Shown piece by piece: positions 1 to 7,071 of a DNA stretch of 14,339 bases (the stretch's first letter is position 1; the number at the start of each line of letters is the position of its first letter). Both the position numbers and the translations under genes were made by a program. The stretch covers positions 1 to 14,339 of the forward strand of contig CAMDAI010000012.1 in assembly GCA_945888585.1 (NCBI GenBank). Reading direction: 5' to 3'. The stretch comes from Rickettsia typhi. GTDB taxonomy: Bacteria; Pseudomonadota; Alphaproteobacteria; Rickettsiales; UBA1997. The notes under the pieces are model-generated. The model saw only the letters and a program-made list of their open reading frames with translations, searched no databases and was not told where the DNA came from.

Positions 1-144
1 TGTAATATTTGAATATATTGAAGTTTTTTATAACAGAATCAGAATCCACTCTGCTAATAATTATTTAGCTCCAGTTGAGTTTGAAGAAAGGAATAGAAAA
101 TTTCTAAAATATACTTAATTTATGTGTCCGGAAAAGTGTAGACA
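1..144 (+). mobile_element. Right end of an IS3-family insertion sequence (partial)
   Basis: The left edge of the window holds the 3' end of a transposase gene (stop at 116-118) followed by a putative terminal repeat at about 123-144 that reads TGTGTCCGGAAAAGTGTAGACA and ends in CA, as IS3-family right ends do. The element's left end and most of the transposase lie outside the window, so the matching inverted repeat cannot be checked. Immediately after position 144 the sequence resumes as an unrelated coding frame (the parvulin tail), which supports 144 as the junction. The family call rests on the transposase C-terminus; the exact boundary is inferred and could be off by a few bases. Confidence 0.72.
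2..118 (+). CDS. IS3-family transposase (OrfB), C-terminal fragment
   Basis: Frame 2 from the window edge encodes 38 residues then TAA at 116-118. It contains [20 protein letters not shown], which matches the end of the rve/DDE integrase core of IS3-family OrfB proteins (consensus like FYNrkRrHsalgylsP.efE). The segment includes the usual spacing between the Y-N-R-x-R-x-H block and the P-x-E-F block. The catalytic DDE residues themselves lie upstream, outside the window. The protein would catalyse cut-and-copy transposition of the element. Whether the full transposase is intact cannot be judged from this window. Confidence 0.82.
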   Translation, partial: VIFEYIEVFYNRIRIHSANNYLAPVEFEERNRKFLKYT

Positions 145-281
145 GATCAGAAAGACCAGCAGAAATAACTCCTTTTGATAAAGCCAAAGAAGCTCTGGCG
201 GGAAATCTTGCTAAAAAGGCAATTGAAGATTTTATCTCACAAAATCTTGAGAAAGCACAGATTAATATTTTGGTTAAATAG
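145..281 (+). pseudogene. 3' remnant of a parvulin-like peptidyl-prolyl cis-trans isomerase, interrupted by the IS
   Basis: Directly after the IS terminus, an open frame (codons beginning at 144, 147 and so on) encodes about 45 residues ending at TAG 279-281. It includes ERPAEITPFDKAKEALAGNL and finishes in KAQINILVK. This pattern (RPAE, then PF-x-x-x-K, an amphipathic helix and a final short beta strand) is what is seen at the C-terminus of SurA/PpiC/PrsA-type PPIases of the parvulin family, which assist folding of exported proteins in the periplasm. The catalytic rotamase domain is not in the window. The most economical reading is that the IS3-family element inserted near the 3' end of the gene. 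A terminator at 300-325 lies just downstream, as expected for an original gene end. Family assignment from so short a tail is moderate. Confidence 0.55.
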
Positions 282-299
282 ATTATTTTAGGAAAAAGT

Positions 300-325
300 A
301 AAAGTTGCTGCTCGTAGCAACTTTT
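300..325 (+). terminator. Rho-independent terminator after the parvulin remnant
   Basis: The arms 300-309 (A then AAAGTTGCT) and 316-325 (AGCAACTTT then T) form a perfect 10-bp stem with a 6-base loop GCTCGT, followed by T residues through 326. It lies 19 bases after the stop codon at 279-281. The A-rich left flank means it could also work for transcription on the opposite strand. Confidence 0.8.
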
Positions 326-398
326 TGAATATTTCAGAATCAAAGATCAAAAATCACAAAACTATTAGAAGAAAGATAAATTTTGCGACAGTCTTTTA

Positions 399-427
399 TT
401 GAATTATATAAAAATATTGCATATTAT
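399..427 (+). promoter_or_regulatory. Candidate sigma70 promoter for the fdx operon
   Basis: TTGAAT at 399-404 and TATTAT at 422-427 are separated by 17 bases, close to the TTGACA-17-TATAAT consensus. Transcription would begin near 434, about 40 bases before the ferredoxin ATG. A second, overlapping option is TTGCGA at 383-388 with TATAAA at 407-412 (18-base spacing). The region is very AT-rich, so chance matches are likely, but this is the only spacer upstream of the long plus-strand gene block. Confidence 0.45.
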
Positions 428-473
428 CAGCCAGTTTTTAACCATCTGTCTATTTAAATTAATCTGTCTTTAA

Positions 474-815
474 ATGTCTGAAACTGTAAAAATAATTTTC
501 ATCGAAAAGGGTGAAAGAAAAGAATTCAACGTTCCGGTTGGAACCACAGTGTTAGAAGCTGCACATAGTAACAACATTAGCTTGGAAGGTGCTTGTGAAG
601 GATCTCTTGCTTGTTCAACTTGTCATGTGATTGTTGATGAAAAATTTTACAGTAAGCTTGATGAAGCTAGTGAAGATGAAGAAGATATGCTTGATTTGGC
701 TTTTGGTTTAACGCCAACTTCAAGACTTGGGTGTCAAATTATTATGACTAAAGAATTAGATGGTTTAACTCTGGTTGTTCCAGACGAAACCAGAAATATT
801 TCAATGCAAAACTAA
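474..815 (+). CDS. fdx: Isc-type [2Fe-2S] ferredoxin
   Basis: This 113-residue protein is a [2Fe-2S] ferredoxin of the adrenodoxin/Isc type, a soluble electron carrier that feeds iron-sulfur cluster assembly. The cluster ligands are visible as C41, C47 and C50 (pattern C-x5-C-x2-C in [10 protein letters not shown]) and C87 in RLGCQ. An acidic patch between residues 63 and 74 ([12 protein letters not shown]) is the partner-docking helix typical of adrenodoxin-like proteins. Length is normal for the family. In many alphaproteobacteria fdx follows hscBA; here it is first in its operon, preceded by a terminator and a candidate promoter, so the chaperone genes must be elsewhere. There is no evident Shine-Dalgarno sequence before the ATG. 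The next gene begins 14 bases after the stop. Confidence 0.93.
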   Translation: MSETVKIIFIEKGERKEFNVPVGTTVLEAAHSNNISLEGACEGSLACSTCHVIVDEKFYSKLDEASEDEEDMLDLAFGLTPTSRLGCQIIMTKELDGLTLVVPDETRNISMQN

Positions 816-829
816 ACTCAGGAAAAACA

Positions 830-2164
830 ATGAAAAATATAATTTCAAAAATCTTAGCAATTATTGTTGTATTAATAACTGGTTATAGCGTGATTTGGTT
901 TTTTAAAACCAGTTCTACTAAAAAATATTTATCAGCAGCCATTGCTTCTTCTGATGGTAAAATTACAGCTGTAGGCGTTAGCGTTTCCGGCTTTCCACTT
1001 TCTCAAAAAATTGTTATTGAAGATTTTAAATTTCAAACTGACGATCTATCAGAAAAACTTTCTCTTCCTAATAAATATCAAGTTGTAATCAAGAAAATTG
1101 AGGCTTCTTCTGGTTTATTTTCTGGTGATTTTAAAATTAATAATATTGGCGAAATTTCTTTCCAAGATTCTAACGGAAATTCTGGAACAATTGAATTTAA
1201 TCAAGTTCCTGAAATTTCATTTTCTTTTGTTGGGGGCGCTTTAACCAAAGTATCTTATAAGGATTTTGGTTATAAAATTAGCGACGCAGCAAAAGTCACG
1301 CTTTATGAAGGTGGCAGCTCATTTATTGAGTTTGAATCTAATTCAGAAGATGACGATAAAATTCGTCACAAAATTAAAGCTGAATTCAAAGATGTTGATG
1401 GGGTTGATATTTTTACTGATAAAAAGATTCAAGCAATTATTCCTGCTCCAACTGATGCTAATATAGATATCGCATCTGTTCCTGCAAATCCTTTAGTCAC
1501 CCCAAATAACACTACAGACAATACTGCTGATTCAGCAAATATTCCAGCCACCGATCCAGCTGTATCAACTAGCAATGAATCACTAAAGAAATATTTCTAT
1601 ATAGATCTTGAATATATTTTATCTCCAAAAACAGTAGAAGGTTCTGAAGTTCCTGATTTAACAGCCGGTAAAACTCATAAGATAGAATCTGTCAGTATCA
1701 AAGGATTAGAAATATCTAGTCCAATGTATAAAATTACCGCTAATGCTGATCTTGCTAGCGGTGAAGATGGCAGCTTAACTTCAACTTGTAATGGCACTGT
1801 CAAAATTGAAAAAATTAACAACATCATTACCTATATTAAAAAAGCAATAAATGCTAATCCTATCTATAATCCAGCTCCAGTAGCTTCAGCGACAACTGAC
1901 CAAACCACTGGTCAACCAGCTCCAACAAAATCAAGTGCAGAACCATTAACCACTATATCTCCGGCACCAGAACCTGATTTTGCTGCAATAATCACAGATT
2001 TAGCCAAAAAAAATAATGGAACAATGGATAATGTTTCAGTATTTTCAATAAAAAGAGAAAAAAGCAGTGAATTTATGATTAATGATACTTTGCTTTCTGA
2101 GTTAATTACAAAATTAATTCCGGCACCGGCATCAGCACCAAGCAACCCTTCTCCAGCAAATTAG
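830..2164 (+). CDS. Membrane-anchored DUF2125-like protein with Pro/Thr/Ala-rich linkers
   Basis: This 444-residue protein begins with a hydrophobic segment (about residues 4-25) that should act as an uncleaved signal anchor, placing the rest in the periplasm. After it comes a beta-rich region with the phrase VSVSGFPLSQKIVIEDF (about 50-66). The S-V-x-GFP block close behind an N-terminal anchor resembles DUF2125 proteins of alphaproteobacteria, whose function is unknown. Two low-complexity stretches rich in P, T, A and N (about 203-248 and 340-384) separate three folded parts, and the C-terminus is again Pro/Ala/Ser-rich (430-444). A good Shine-Dalgarno AGGA lies at 820-823, six bases before the ATG, one of the few clear ribosome sites here. 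It sits between fdx and prmC in the operon. The DUF2125 link is by eye and moderate; no enzymatic motif is seen. Confidence 0.75.
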   Translation: MKNIISKILAIIVVLITGYSVIWFFKTSSTKKYLSAAIASSDGKITAVGVSVSGFPLSQKIVIEDFKFQTDDLSEKLSLPNKYQVVIKKIEASSGLFSGDFKINNIGEISFQDSNGNSGTIEFNQVPEISFSFVGGALTKVSYKDFGYKISDAAKVTLYEGGSSFIEFESNSEDDDKIRHKIKAEFKDVDGVDIFTDKKIQAIIPAPTDANIDIASVPANPLVTPNNTTDNTADSANIPATDPAVSTSNESLKKYFYIDLEYILSPKTVEGSEVPDLTAGKTHKIESVSIKGLEISSPMYKITANADLASGEDGSLTSTCNGTVKIEKINNIITYIKKAINANPIYNPAPVASATTDQTTGQPAPTKSSAEPLTTISPAPEPDFAAIITDLAKKNNGTMDNVSVFSIKREKSSEFMINDTLLSELITKLIPAPASAPSNPSPAN

Positions 2165-2171
2165 AATAATA

Positions 2172-3041
2172 TTGCCAGAATTTTCTAATCTATCCAGCCT
2201 TTTAATTTTCTCTAAACAAGAGTTAAAAAAGGCTGGAATTGATTCTTTTTCAATTGATACCACATTACTAGCCACTAAGGCTTTTGATTTAAGCCGAGAA
2301 CAAATAATATTTAGCCCTGAAATTACTTTAAATCAAAAACAAATAGATTATTTTCTCAAGCTTCTAACCAGAAGAATAGCCAGAGAACCAATGTCTCATA
2401 TTTTGGAAAAAAGAGAATTTTTTAACGACAGTTTTTTTGTTACCTCTGCAGTTCTTGATCCAAGACCAGATTCAGAAAGTTTGATTGAAGGAATTGAGGA
2501 AGTTTTTCCCAACAAAAATTCTAAACTTAATATTCTAGAATTAGGGGTTGGATCAGGATGCTTAATTTTAACAATTTTAAAGATATTTCCTAACTCTAGT
2601 GGCACCGGAATTGATATAAGTAAGGAAGCTCTGGAAATAGCCCAAAAAAATGCCAAATCTTTGGATTTAGAAAATAAAATCAGCTTTATTCATTCCAATT
2701 GGTTTGCAAACATTCCAAAAAATTACCAATTTGATCTGATAATTTCTAATCCACCTTACATTCCATCTGACGATATCAATAATTTATCGGACGAGGTAAG
2801 AATTTATGAACCAATATTGGCTCTGGATGGCGGCAAAGATGGGCTTGATTGTTATTTAGAAATTGCTAAAAATATCAGAAATTTTTTAAAGCCAAATGGA
2901 ATTGTTGTTTTGGAAATTGGTCAGAATCAGGAAAAAGATGTAGAAAGAATTTTTGAAAAACATGGATTAAAATTAATTCAGATTAAAAAAGATTTAGGTG
3001 GAATTATCAGATGTTTAATATTTAAAAATGAAAATAATTAA
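2172..3041 (+). CDS. prmC: Peptide chain release factor N5-glutamine methyltransferase (PrmC/HemK)
   Basis: PrmC methylates the glutamine of the GGQ motif of release factors RF1 and RF2 using S-adenosylmethionine, in the cytoplasm. The 289-residue product has the N-terminal helical release-factor-binding domain (about 1-75), the linker REPMSHILEKREFF (71-84), the SAM-binding motif LELGVGSG (122-129) and the catalytic ISNPPY motif (191-196). Its length is close to the family norm of about 280. The first usable start is TTG at 2172, since the next in-frame ATG (residue 74) would remove the whole N-terminal domain; no Shine-Dalgarno sequence is seen. It follows the DUF2125-like gene after 7 bases and overlaps panC by 14 bases, which implies translational coupling. 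Confidence 0.93.
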   Translation: MPEFSNLSSLLIFSKQELKKAGIDSFSIDTTLLATKAFDLSREQIIFSPEITLNQKQIDYFLKLLTRRIAREPMSHILEKREFFNDSFFVTSAVLDPRPDSESLIEGIEEVFPNKNSKLNILELGVGSGCLILTILKIFPNSSGTGIDISKEALEIAQKNAKSLDLENKISFIHSNWFANIPKNYQFDLIISNPPYIPSDDINNLSDEVRIYEPILALDGGKDGLDCYLEIAKNIRNFLKPNGIVVLEIGQNQEKDVERIFEKHGLKLIQIKKDLGGIIRCLIFKNENN

Positions 3042-3873
3042 AGATATCAAATCATTAAAAACTGAGATAAAAAAACATAAAAAATCAGGCAAAATTATCG
3101 GTCTGGTTCCAACTATGGGGGCAATTCATCTAGGTCATTTATCTTTAGTAAATCAAATTAGAAAAAAAGCAGATATTGTAATTGCCACTATTTTTGTAAA
3201 TAAAAAACAGTTTAATAATTTAGCTGATTTTGAAAAATATCCACAAACTATCGAAGCTGATATAGCAAACTTCAAAAATGCCAAAGTTGATATTTTATTT
3301 GTTCCGAAAAATAAAGAAATTTATCCAGATAATTTTGTTACCCAAATAAAATTGGATAAAATTACTGATAATTTATGCGGAAAAACAAGGCCAGGACATT
3401 TTGACGGCATGGCTTTAATTATTGTTAAATTATTTAATATTGTAACTCCCAATTTAGCAATTTTTGGCGAAAAAGATTTTCAACAATTACAAATAATCAG
3501 AAGATTGGTAAATAATTTAAACATTGAAACTCAGATAATTGCCGCAAAAATTATTCGTGAAAAAAGTGGTTTGGCACTTTCTTCACGAAATTTAAGATTG
3601 GATGAAAATTCTTTAAAAAAAGCACCATTAATTCATCAGATTTTGCTAAAAATGAAACAACAGATTTTGGCTAAAAAAAATCTAAAATCAGTCATTGATG
3701 AATCATCAAGAGAACTAGTTAAATCAGGATTTGGCACTATTGATTATTTAGAAATTTGTGATGAAAAAAATCTGGAACCAATCAAAATTTTTAATAGCAA
3801 AATAAAGGCGAGAATATTTATTGCAGTTTATCTGGGTAAAGTTAGATTAATAGATAATATCAGATTGTATTAA
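3028..3873 (+). CDS. panC: Pantothenate synthetase
   Basis: PanC condenses pantoate and beta-alanine using ATP to make pantothenate, the precursor of coenzyme A. The 281-residue protein has the normal family length and its signature motifs: PTMGAIHLGHLSLV with the HxGH nucleotide-binding motif at 34-37, IFVNKKQF (55-62), RPGHFDGM (121-128), FGEKDFQQL (146-154), and GLALSSRN (181-188) as the KMSKS-like loop. All look intact, so the enzyme should be active. It starts inside the end of prmC (14-base overlap). No panB or panD is present in the window. Having panC is unusual for strongly reduced intracellular alphaproteobacteria and suggests some CoA-precursor synthesis is retained. Confidence 0.95.
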   Translation: MKIIKDIKSLKTEIKKHKKSGKIIGLVPTMGAIHLGHLSLVNQIRKKADIVIATIFVNKKQFNNLADFEKYPQTIEADIANFKNAKVDILFVPKNKEIYPDNFVTQIKLDKITDNLCGKTRPGHFDGMALIIVKLFNIVTPNLAIFGEKDFQQLQIIRRLVNNLNIETQIIAAKIIREKSGLALSSRNLRLDENSLKKAPLIHQILLKMKQQILAKKNLKSVIDESSRELVKSGFGTIDYLEICDEKNLEPIKIFNSKIKARIFIAVYLGKVRLIDNIRLY

Positions 3874-3893
3874 ATCCTCCAAATTTGAGTATC

Positions 3894-5018
3894 ATGGAAT
3901 TACCAATAATTTTAATTCTTGCAGCAGTTTCACTAACTTTTTTTATAAAGCTGGTTCGCTTTAAAAAGGCAGTTGAGAAAGAATTTGATAATTATGAGGA
4001 AAAACTCGAAGAAGAAGTTTCAAAAAGAAAAGAAGCAGAATCTGAATATCAAAGCCAACTACACCTGCTTAAATCTTCACAACACAGAACTGGCGATAAA
4101 AATCCTTCATCTGCTAGTGGAGCTGATAGCAAAGCAGTTGAATCTTTATTATTTGAAATTGAAAATTTACATAAAGAAAAAGATGAAGAGCTTAAATTAA
4201 GGTTAGAAGCTGAAAAACAAATCGAATTAGCCATTCAAAAAACCAGTGATGTTCAACAAAGAATTGAGGATTGGAAAAATCTACAAGAAGCTAATTTGAA
4301 AGATGCTACTGATGCCATTATGAAAGTTGGTAATGATTTATATCAAAGATTAATCAAAAGTCATAAGGTTGAAACTGAAGAAATGCAAAATCGCATTAAT
4401 CAAACCATTAATAATATTTCTGGATATTTAGAAAAAATTGTAAGTCAAACTCAATTTCTAACTAACAATAATATCGATAGTAAGCAAGCCGTAAAAACGG
4501 CCATTTCCATTAATCGTGATTCTAAATTTGATCACAAAGATCATCACTCTACCTTAGAGGAAGTATTGCAATCTGCTGGCCTAAAACCTGGAAGCAACTA
4601 CTATCCGCAAGAATTAATCCCTGAAAATATCAGAAAATCTATACCTTGCGAATCTTTTGTAATTCTAAATGAACATGAATGCTTAATTATTGATACCAAA
4701 TCACTTAAATTTTTTGGTGAACTTCATGAAAATAAAAGCAAAAATGATCCTGAAGCGATTAATATTTTTCAGAAAAAAATTGAGCGCTATTTGTCTTATT
4801 TGTCTAACACAAAATATAAAAGTAATATCGTGAATTACTTCTCCAGCCGCAGCTTAATACCAAAAGAAATTAATACTTATCTAATTATGCTGGTTCCAAC
4901 TGAAAAAGAAATTTCCGAATTTTTAAGTTTAGGTGAGTTTTATCAAAATCTTTTAAAAGATAATAAAATCAGCCTTCACAGTTTACAAACTCTTAGTGAC
5001 TTTATTTTAGAAGCCTAA
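3894..5018 (+). CDS. Divergent RmuC-like protein (membrane anchor, coiled coil, nuclease-like domain)
   Basis: The 374-residue product has a short N-terminal hydrophobic segment (about 3-20), a long charged coiled-coil region (about 27-190) broken by a Ser/Gly linker near 70-80, and a C-terminal domain. The C-terminal part reads LEEVLQSAGLKPGSNYYPQ (about 221-239) and ECLIIDTKSL (about 262-271), the order found in RmuC proteins (LE.iLe.sGL..g..Y..Q, then a viDaK core of a PD-(D/E)xK nuclease fold). It then shows LVPTEKEI, like the end of RmuC. RmuC limits DNA inversions at short repeats in E. coli. In the usual PD position this protein has PCES, so one catalytic acid may be missing or replaced. 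I chose ATG 3894 over TTG 3885, which would add three residues. It follows panC by 20 bases. Confidence 0.68.
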   Translation: MELPIILILAAVSLTFFIKLVRFKKAVEKEFDNYEEKLEEEVSKRKEAESEYQSQLHLLKSSQHRTGDKNPSSASGADSKAVESLLFEIENLHKEKDEELKLRLEAEKQIELAIQKTSDVQQRIEDWKNLQEANLKDATDAIMKVGNDLYQRLIKSHKVETEEMQNRINQTINNISGYLEKIVSQTQFLTNNNIDSKQAVKTAISINRDSKFDHKDHHSTLEEVLQSAGLKPGSNYYPQELIPENIRKSIPCESFVILNEHECLIIDTKSLKFFGELHENKSKNDPEAINIFQKKIERYLSYLSNTKYKSNIVNYFSSRSLIPKEINTYLIMLVPTEKEISEFLSLGEFYQNLLKDNKISLHSLQTLSDFILEA

Positions 5019-5019
5019 C

Positions 5020-5286
5020 ATGACAACATTACCAATAGTGGCGAAAGCCGGCCCTTTTAAGATTGAAGTTGAAGCTGGAAAAAAATATTTTTGGTGCTCT
5101 TGCGGATTATCAAAAAATCAACCATTTTGTGATGGTGCTCATAAAGGCAATAGTCAAGGTTTCAAATCGGTTATGTTTGAAGCAACTGAATCTAAAGTGA
5201 TATATTTTTGTGGCTGTAAAAATGGCAAAAATGGCGTCCTTTGTGACGGTTCGCATAATAAACTTATCTCGACCAATAATGAATAA
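5020..5286 (+). CDS. Tandem CDGSH iron-sulfur domain protein (CISD3/MiNT-like)
   Basis: This 88-residue protein carries two CDGSH-type iron-sulfur motifs. The first is WCSCGLSKNQPFCDGAH, with C26, C28, C37 and H41; the second is FCGCKNGKNGVLCDGSH, with C64, C66, C75 and H79. Each 3Cys-1His set binds one redox-active [2Fe-2S] cluster. The two-motif monomer arrangement is like mitochondrial CISD3 (MiNT) and its bacterial relatives, rather than the single-motif mitoNEET dimers. No membrane segment is present, so it should be cytosolic. It starts one base after the RmuC-like stop, and its last codons overlap the ATG of the alaS fragment (5279), so the two are probably translationally coupled. Its precise partner is unknown; Fe-S transfer or redox sensing is an inference from the family. 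Confidence 0.9.
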   Translation: MTTLPIVAKAGPFKIEVEAGKKYFWCSCGLSKNQPFCDGAHKGNSQGFKSVMFEATESKVIYFCGCKNGKNGVLCDGSHNKLISTNNE

Positions 5287-7069
5287 TTCTCTAAATTATA
5301 CCAATCCTTCCTACAAAGTTATTGCCGATCATTTACGCTCATCAGCATTTTTAATAGCTGATGGAGTCTCTCCTTCCAATGAAGGACGTGGCTATGTGCT
5401 GCGCCGCATTATGAGAAGAGCAATGCGCCATGTTCATATGCTAGGTGCCAAAGAGGCTTCAATGTATAAGTTAGTACCGGTTTTAATTAAAGAAATGGGA
5501 GAAGCATATCCGGAATTAAAAAGAGCAAATGATGTTATTATTGAAACTCTAAAAACCGAAGAAGAACGCTTCAGAACCACTCTTGGACGCGGCATTGAAA
5601 TTTTAGGTGAAGAATTAGCAAAAATTAAAAAAGATGAAAAATTTTCAGGCAATGTGGCCTTTAAATTATATGATACTTATGGATTTCCACTGGATTTAAC
5701 CCAAGATATTTTATGCGAAAAACAAATTGAAGTTGATTTAGAAGAATTTAATTCTGAAATGGAAATTCAACGTGAGCGAGCCAGAAAAAGCTGGGTTGGA
5801 AGTGGTGAACAAAGTGAAAATAAAATATTTTTTGAATTAAAAGAAAAATTTGGTGAAACTAAATTTTTAGGTTACGAAGCCACAATTTCTAAGGCCAAAA
5901 TAATTGAAATAACGCAAAGTCCTTCAGGTGGAAATAATGGTATTGTTCTAAACCAAACCCCATTTTATGCTACCTCTGGTGGTCAAAAAGGTGACAGTGG
6001 AAAAATCTTTTTAGCTTCTGATAAAACAAAATTTGCAGATATAACTGAAACCAAAAAATTTGCTGGAAATTTTTTCGTTCATTTCATCAATGGAGTTGAT
6101 AATAATTATAAATTTAATATTGGCGATGAAGTAATTGCCGAGGTGGATTCTAACCGTATAAAAAAAGCCAACAATCACTCCGCCACTCACTTAATGCATA
6201 AAGCTCTCAAGCAAGTTTTAGGAAATTCAATTTCACAAAAAGGTTCAAATGTTGATGCAGAATATTTTACTTTTGACTTCAACTTAAATCGTGGCATGAC
6301 AGCTTCAGAAATAACCGAAGTTGAAGATTTGGTTAATTCTTACATCAGACAAAATTCTCCAGTAAAAACCGAATTAATGTCTCTGGATAAAGCGCGCGAA
6401 AGTGGAGCGGAAGCTTTATTTGGTGAGAAATATGAGAATGTTGTTCGGGTAGTTTCAATGTCGCCTTCAATTGAACTTTGTGGTGGAACTCACGTGAAAG
6501 CTACCGGAGATATTGGTATTTTTAAAATTCTTTTGGAAAAAGGAATTGCCGCTGGAATTAGAAGAATTGAAGCTATAAGTGGTGGAGCCGTAATTGATTA
6601 TTATCGTAGCCAAGCAGAAAAATTAGAAAATGAGATTGAAAATTTAAAACAAGATTTAAAGAAAAAAGACAAAGAAATTGAAAAGCTGAAAAAAGAAAAA
6701 TTATCAGCAAATTCTGTTAGCTTTGTTTCTGAAAAAATCGGGGAGATTAATTTAATGCATCACTGCTTTGATGGTGTTGATTCCAAAGGATTGCGCGATT
6801 TAGTTACCGAAATTAAAAATAAAAAAGAATATCAGAATAATTCCGTAATTTTATTTTTTGCTGAAATTGAAGGAAAAATTTCCGCTATTCTAGCGGTAAG
6901 CCAAGATTTAACCAATAAATTTGATGCTGGAAAATTAATCGGCAAAATTGTTGAAAAAATTGGTGGCAAAGGTGGTGGTGGAAAACCAGATATGGCAATG
7001 GGTGGTGGAATTAATAAAAATGGAATTAAAGAAGCAGTTTTAACGATAATAGACACAATTAAGAGTTAG
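5279..7069 (+). CDS. alaS: Alanyl-tRNA synthetase lacking its N-terminal catalytic core (split or truncated)
   Basis: This 596-residue product matches alanyl-tRNA synthetase only from about E. coli residue 270-280 onward. It keeps the helical tRNA-recognition region (YKVIADHLRSSAFLIADG near 12-29, RGYVLRRIMRRAMRH near 37-51), the editing domain with zinc/catalytic residues H300, H304 (HSATH) and C401, H405 (CGGTH), a coiled coil (about 440-475), and the C-Ala/DHHA1 glycine-rich block GGKGGGGKPDMAMGGG (562-577). The class II motifs 1, 2 and 3 that bind ATP and alanine are absent; upstream DNA encodes the CDGSH gene and no alaS homology is seen there in any frame. The frame has no internal stop and all editing residues are intact. 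The ATG at 5279 is the natural start because earlier in-frame starts (GTG 5210, ATG 5222 and 5231) only read through the CDGSH gene. Either a naturally split enzyme or a recent truncation; alone it could deacylate mischarged tRNA-Ala but not charge it. Confidence 0.92.
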   Translation: MNNSLNYTNPSYKVIADHLRSSAFLIADGVSPSNEGRGYVLRRIMRRAMRHVHMLGAKEASMYKLVPVLIKEMGEAYPELKRANDVIIETLKTEEERFRTTLGRGIEILGEELAKIKKDEKFSGNVAFKLYDTYGFPLDLTQDILCEKQIEVDLEEFNSEMEIQRERARKSWVGSGEQSENKIFFELKEKFGETKFLGYEATISKAKIIEITQSPSGGNNGIVLNQTPFYATSGGQKGDSGKIFLASDKTKFADITETKKFAGNFFVHFINGVDNNYKFNIGDEVIAEVDSNRIKKANNHSATHLMHKALKQVLGNSISQKGSNVDAEYFTFDFNLNRGMTASEITEVEDLVNSYIRQNSPVKTELMSLDKARESGAEALFGEKYENVVRVVSMSPSIELCGGTHVKATGDIGIFKILLEKGIAAGIRRIEAISGGAVIDYYRSQAEKLENEIENLKQDLKKKDKEIEKLKKEKLSANSVSFVSEKIGEINLMHHCFDGVDSKGLRDLVTEIKNKKEYQNNSVILFFAEIEGKISAILAVSQDLTNKFDAGKLIGKIVEKIGGKGGGGKPDMAMGGGINKNGIKEAVLTIIDTIKS

Positions 7070-7071
7070 AG

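Noticed and set aside
104..343. A minus-strand 79-codon frame over the IS/parvulin junction
   Set aside because: It is the reverse shadow of the transposase end and parvulin tail, crosses the terminator, and resembles no protein.
5210..5278. An upstream extension of the alaS frame starting at GTG 5210
   Set aside because: The 23 extra codons are only the shifted reading of the CDGSH gene, have no AlaRS resemblance, and the frame is closed by TGA at 5198-5200.
5020..5286. A hidden or frameshifted alaS catalytic domain upstream of the fragment
   Set aside because: No class II motif 1, 2 or 3 pattern is readable in any frame between 3894 and 5286; those bases are accounted for by RmuC-like and CDGSH coding sequence.
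5279..7069. A stand-alone AlaX trans-editing protein
   Set aside because: AlaX proteins are short or lack the long helical tRNA-recognition region; this frame carries nearly all of AlaRS after the catalytic core, so it is an alaS piece rather than a typical AlaX.
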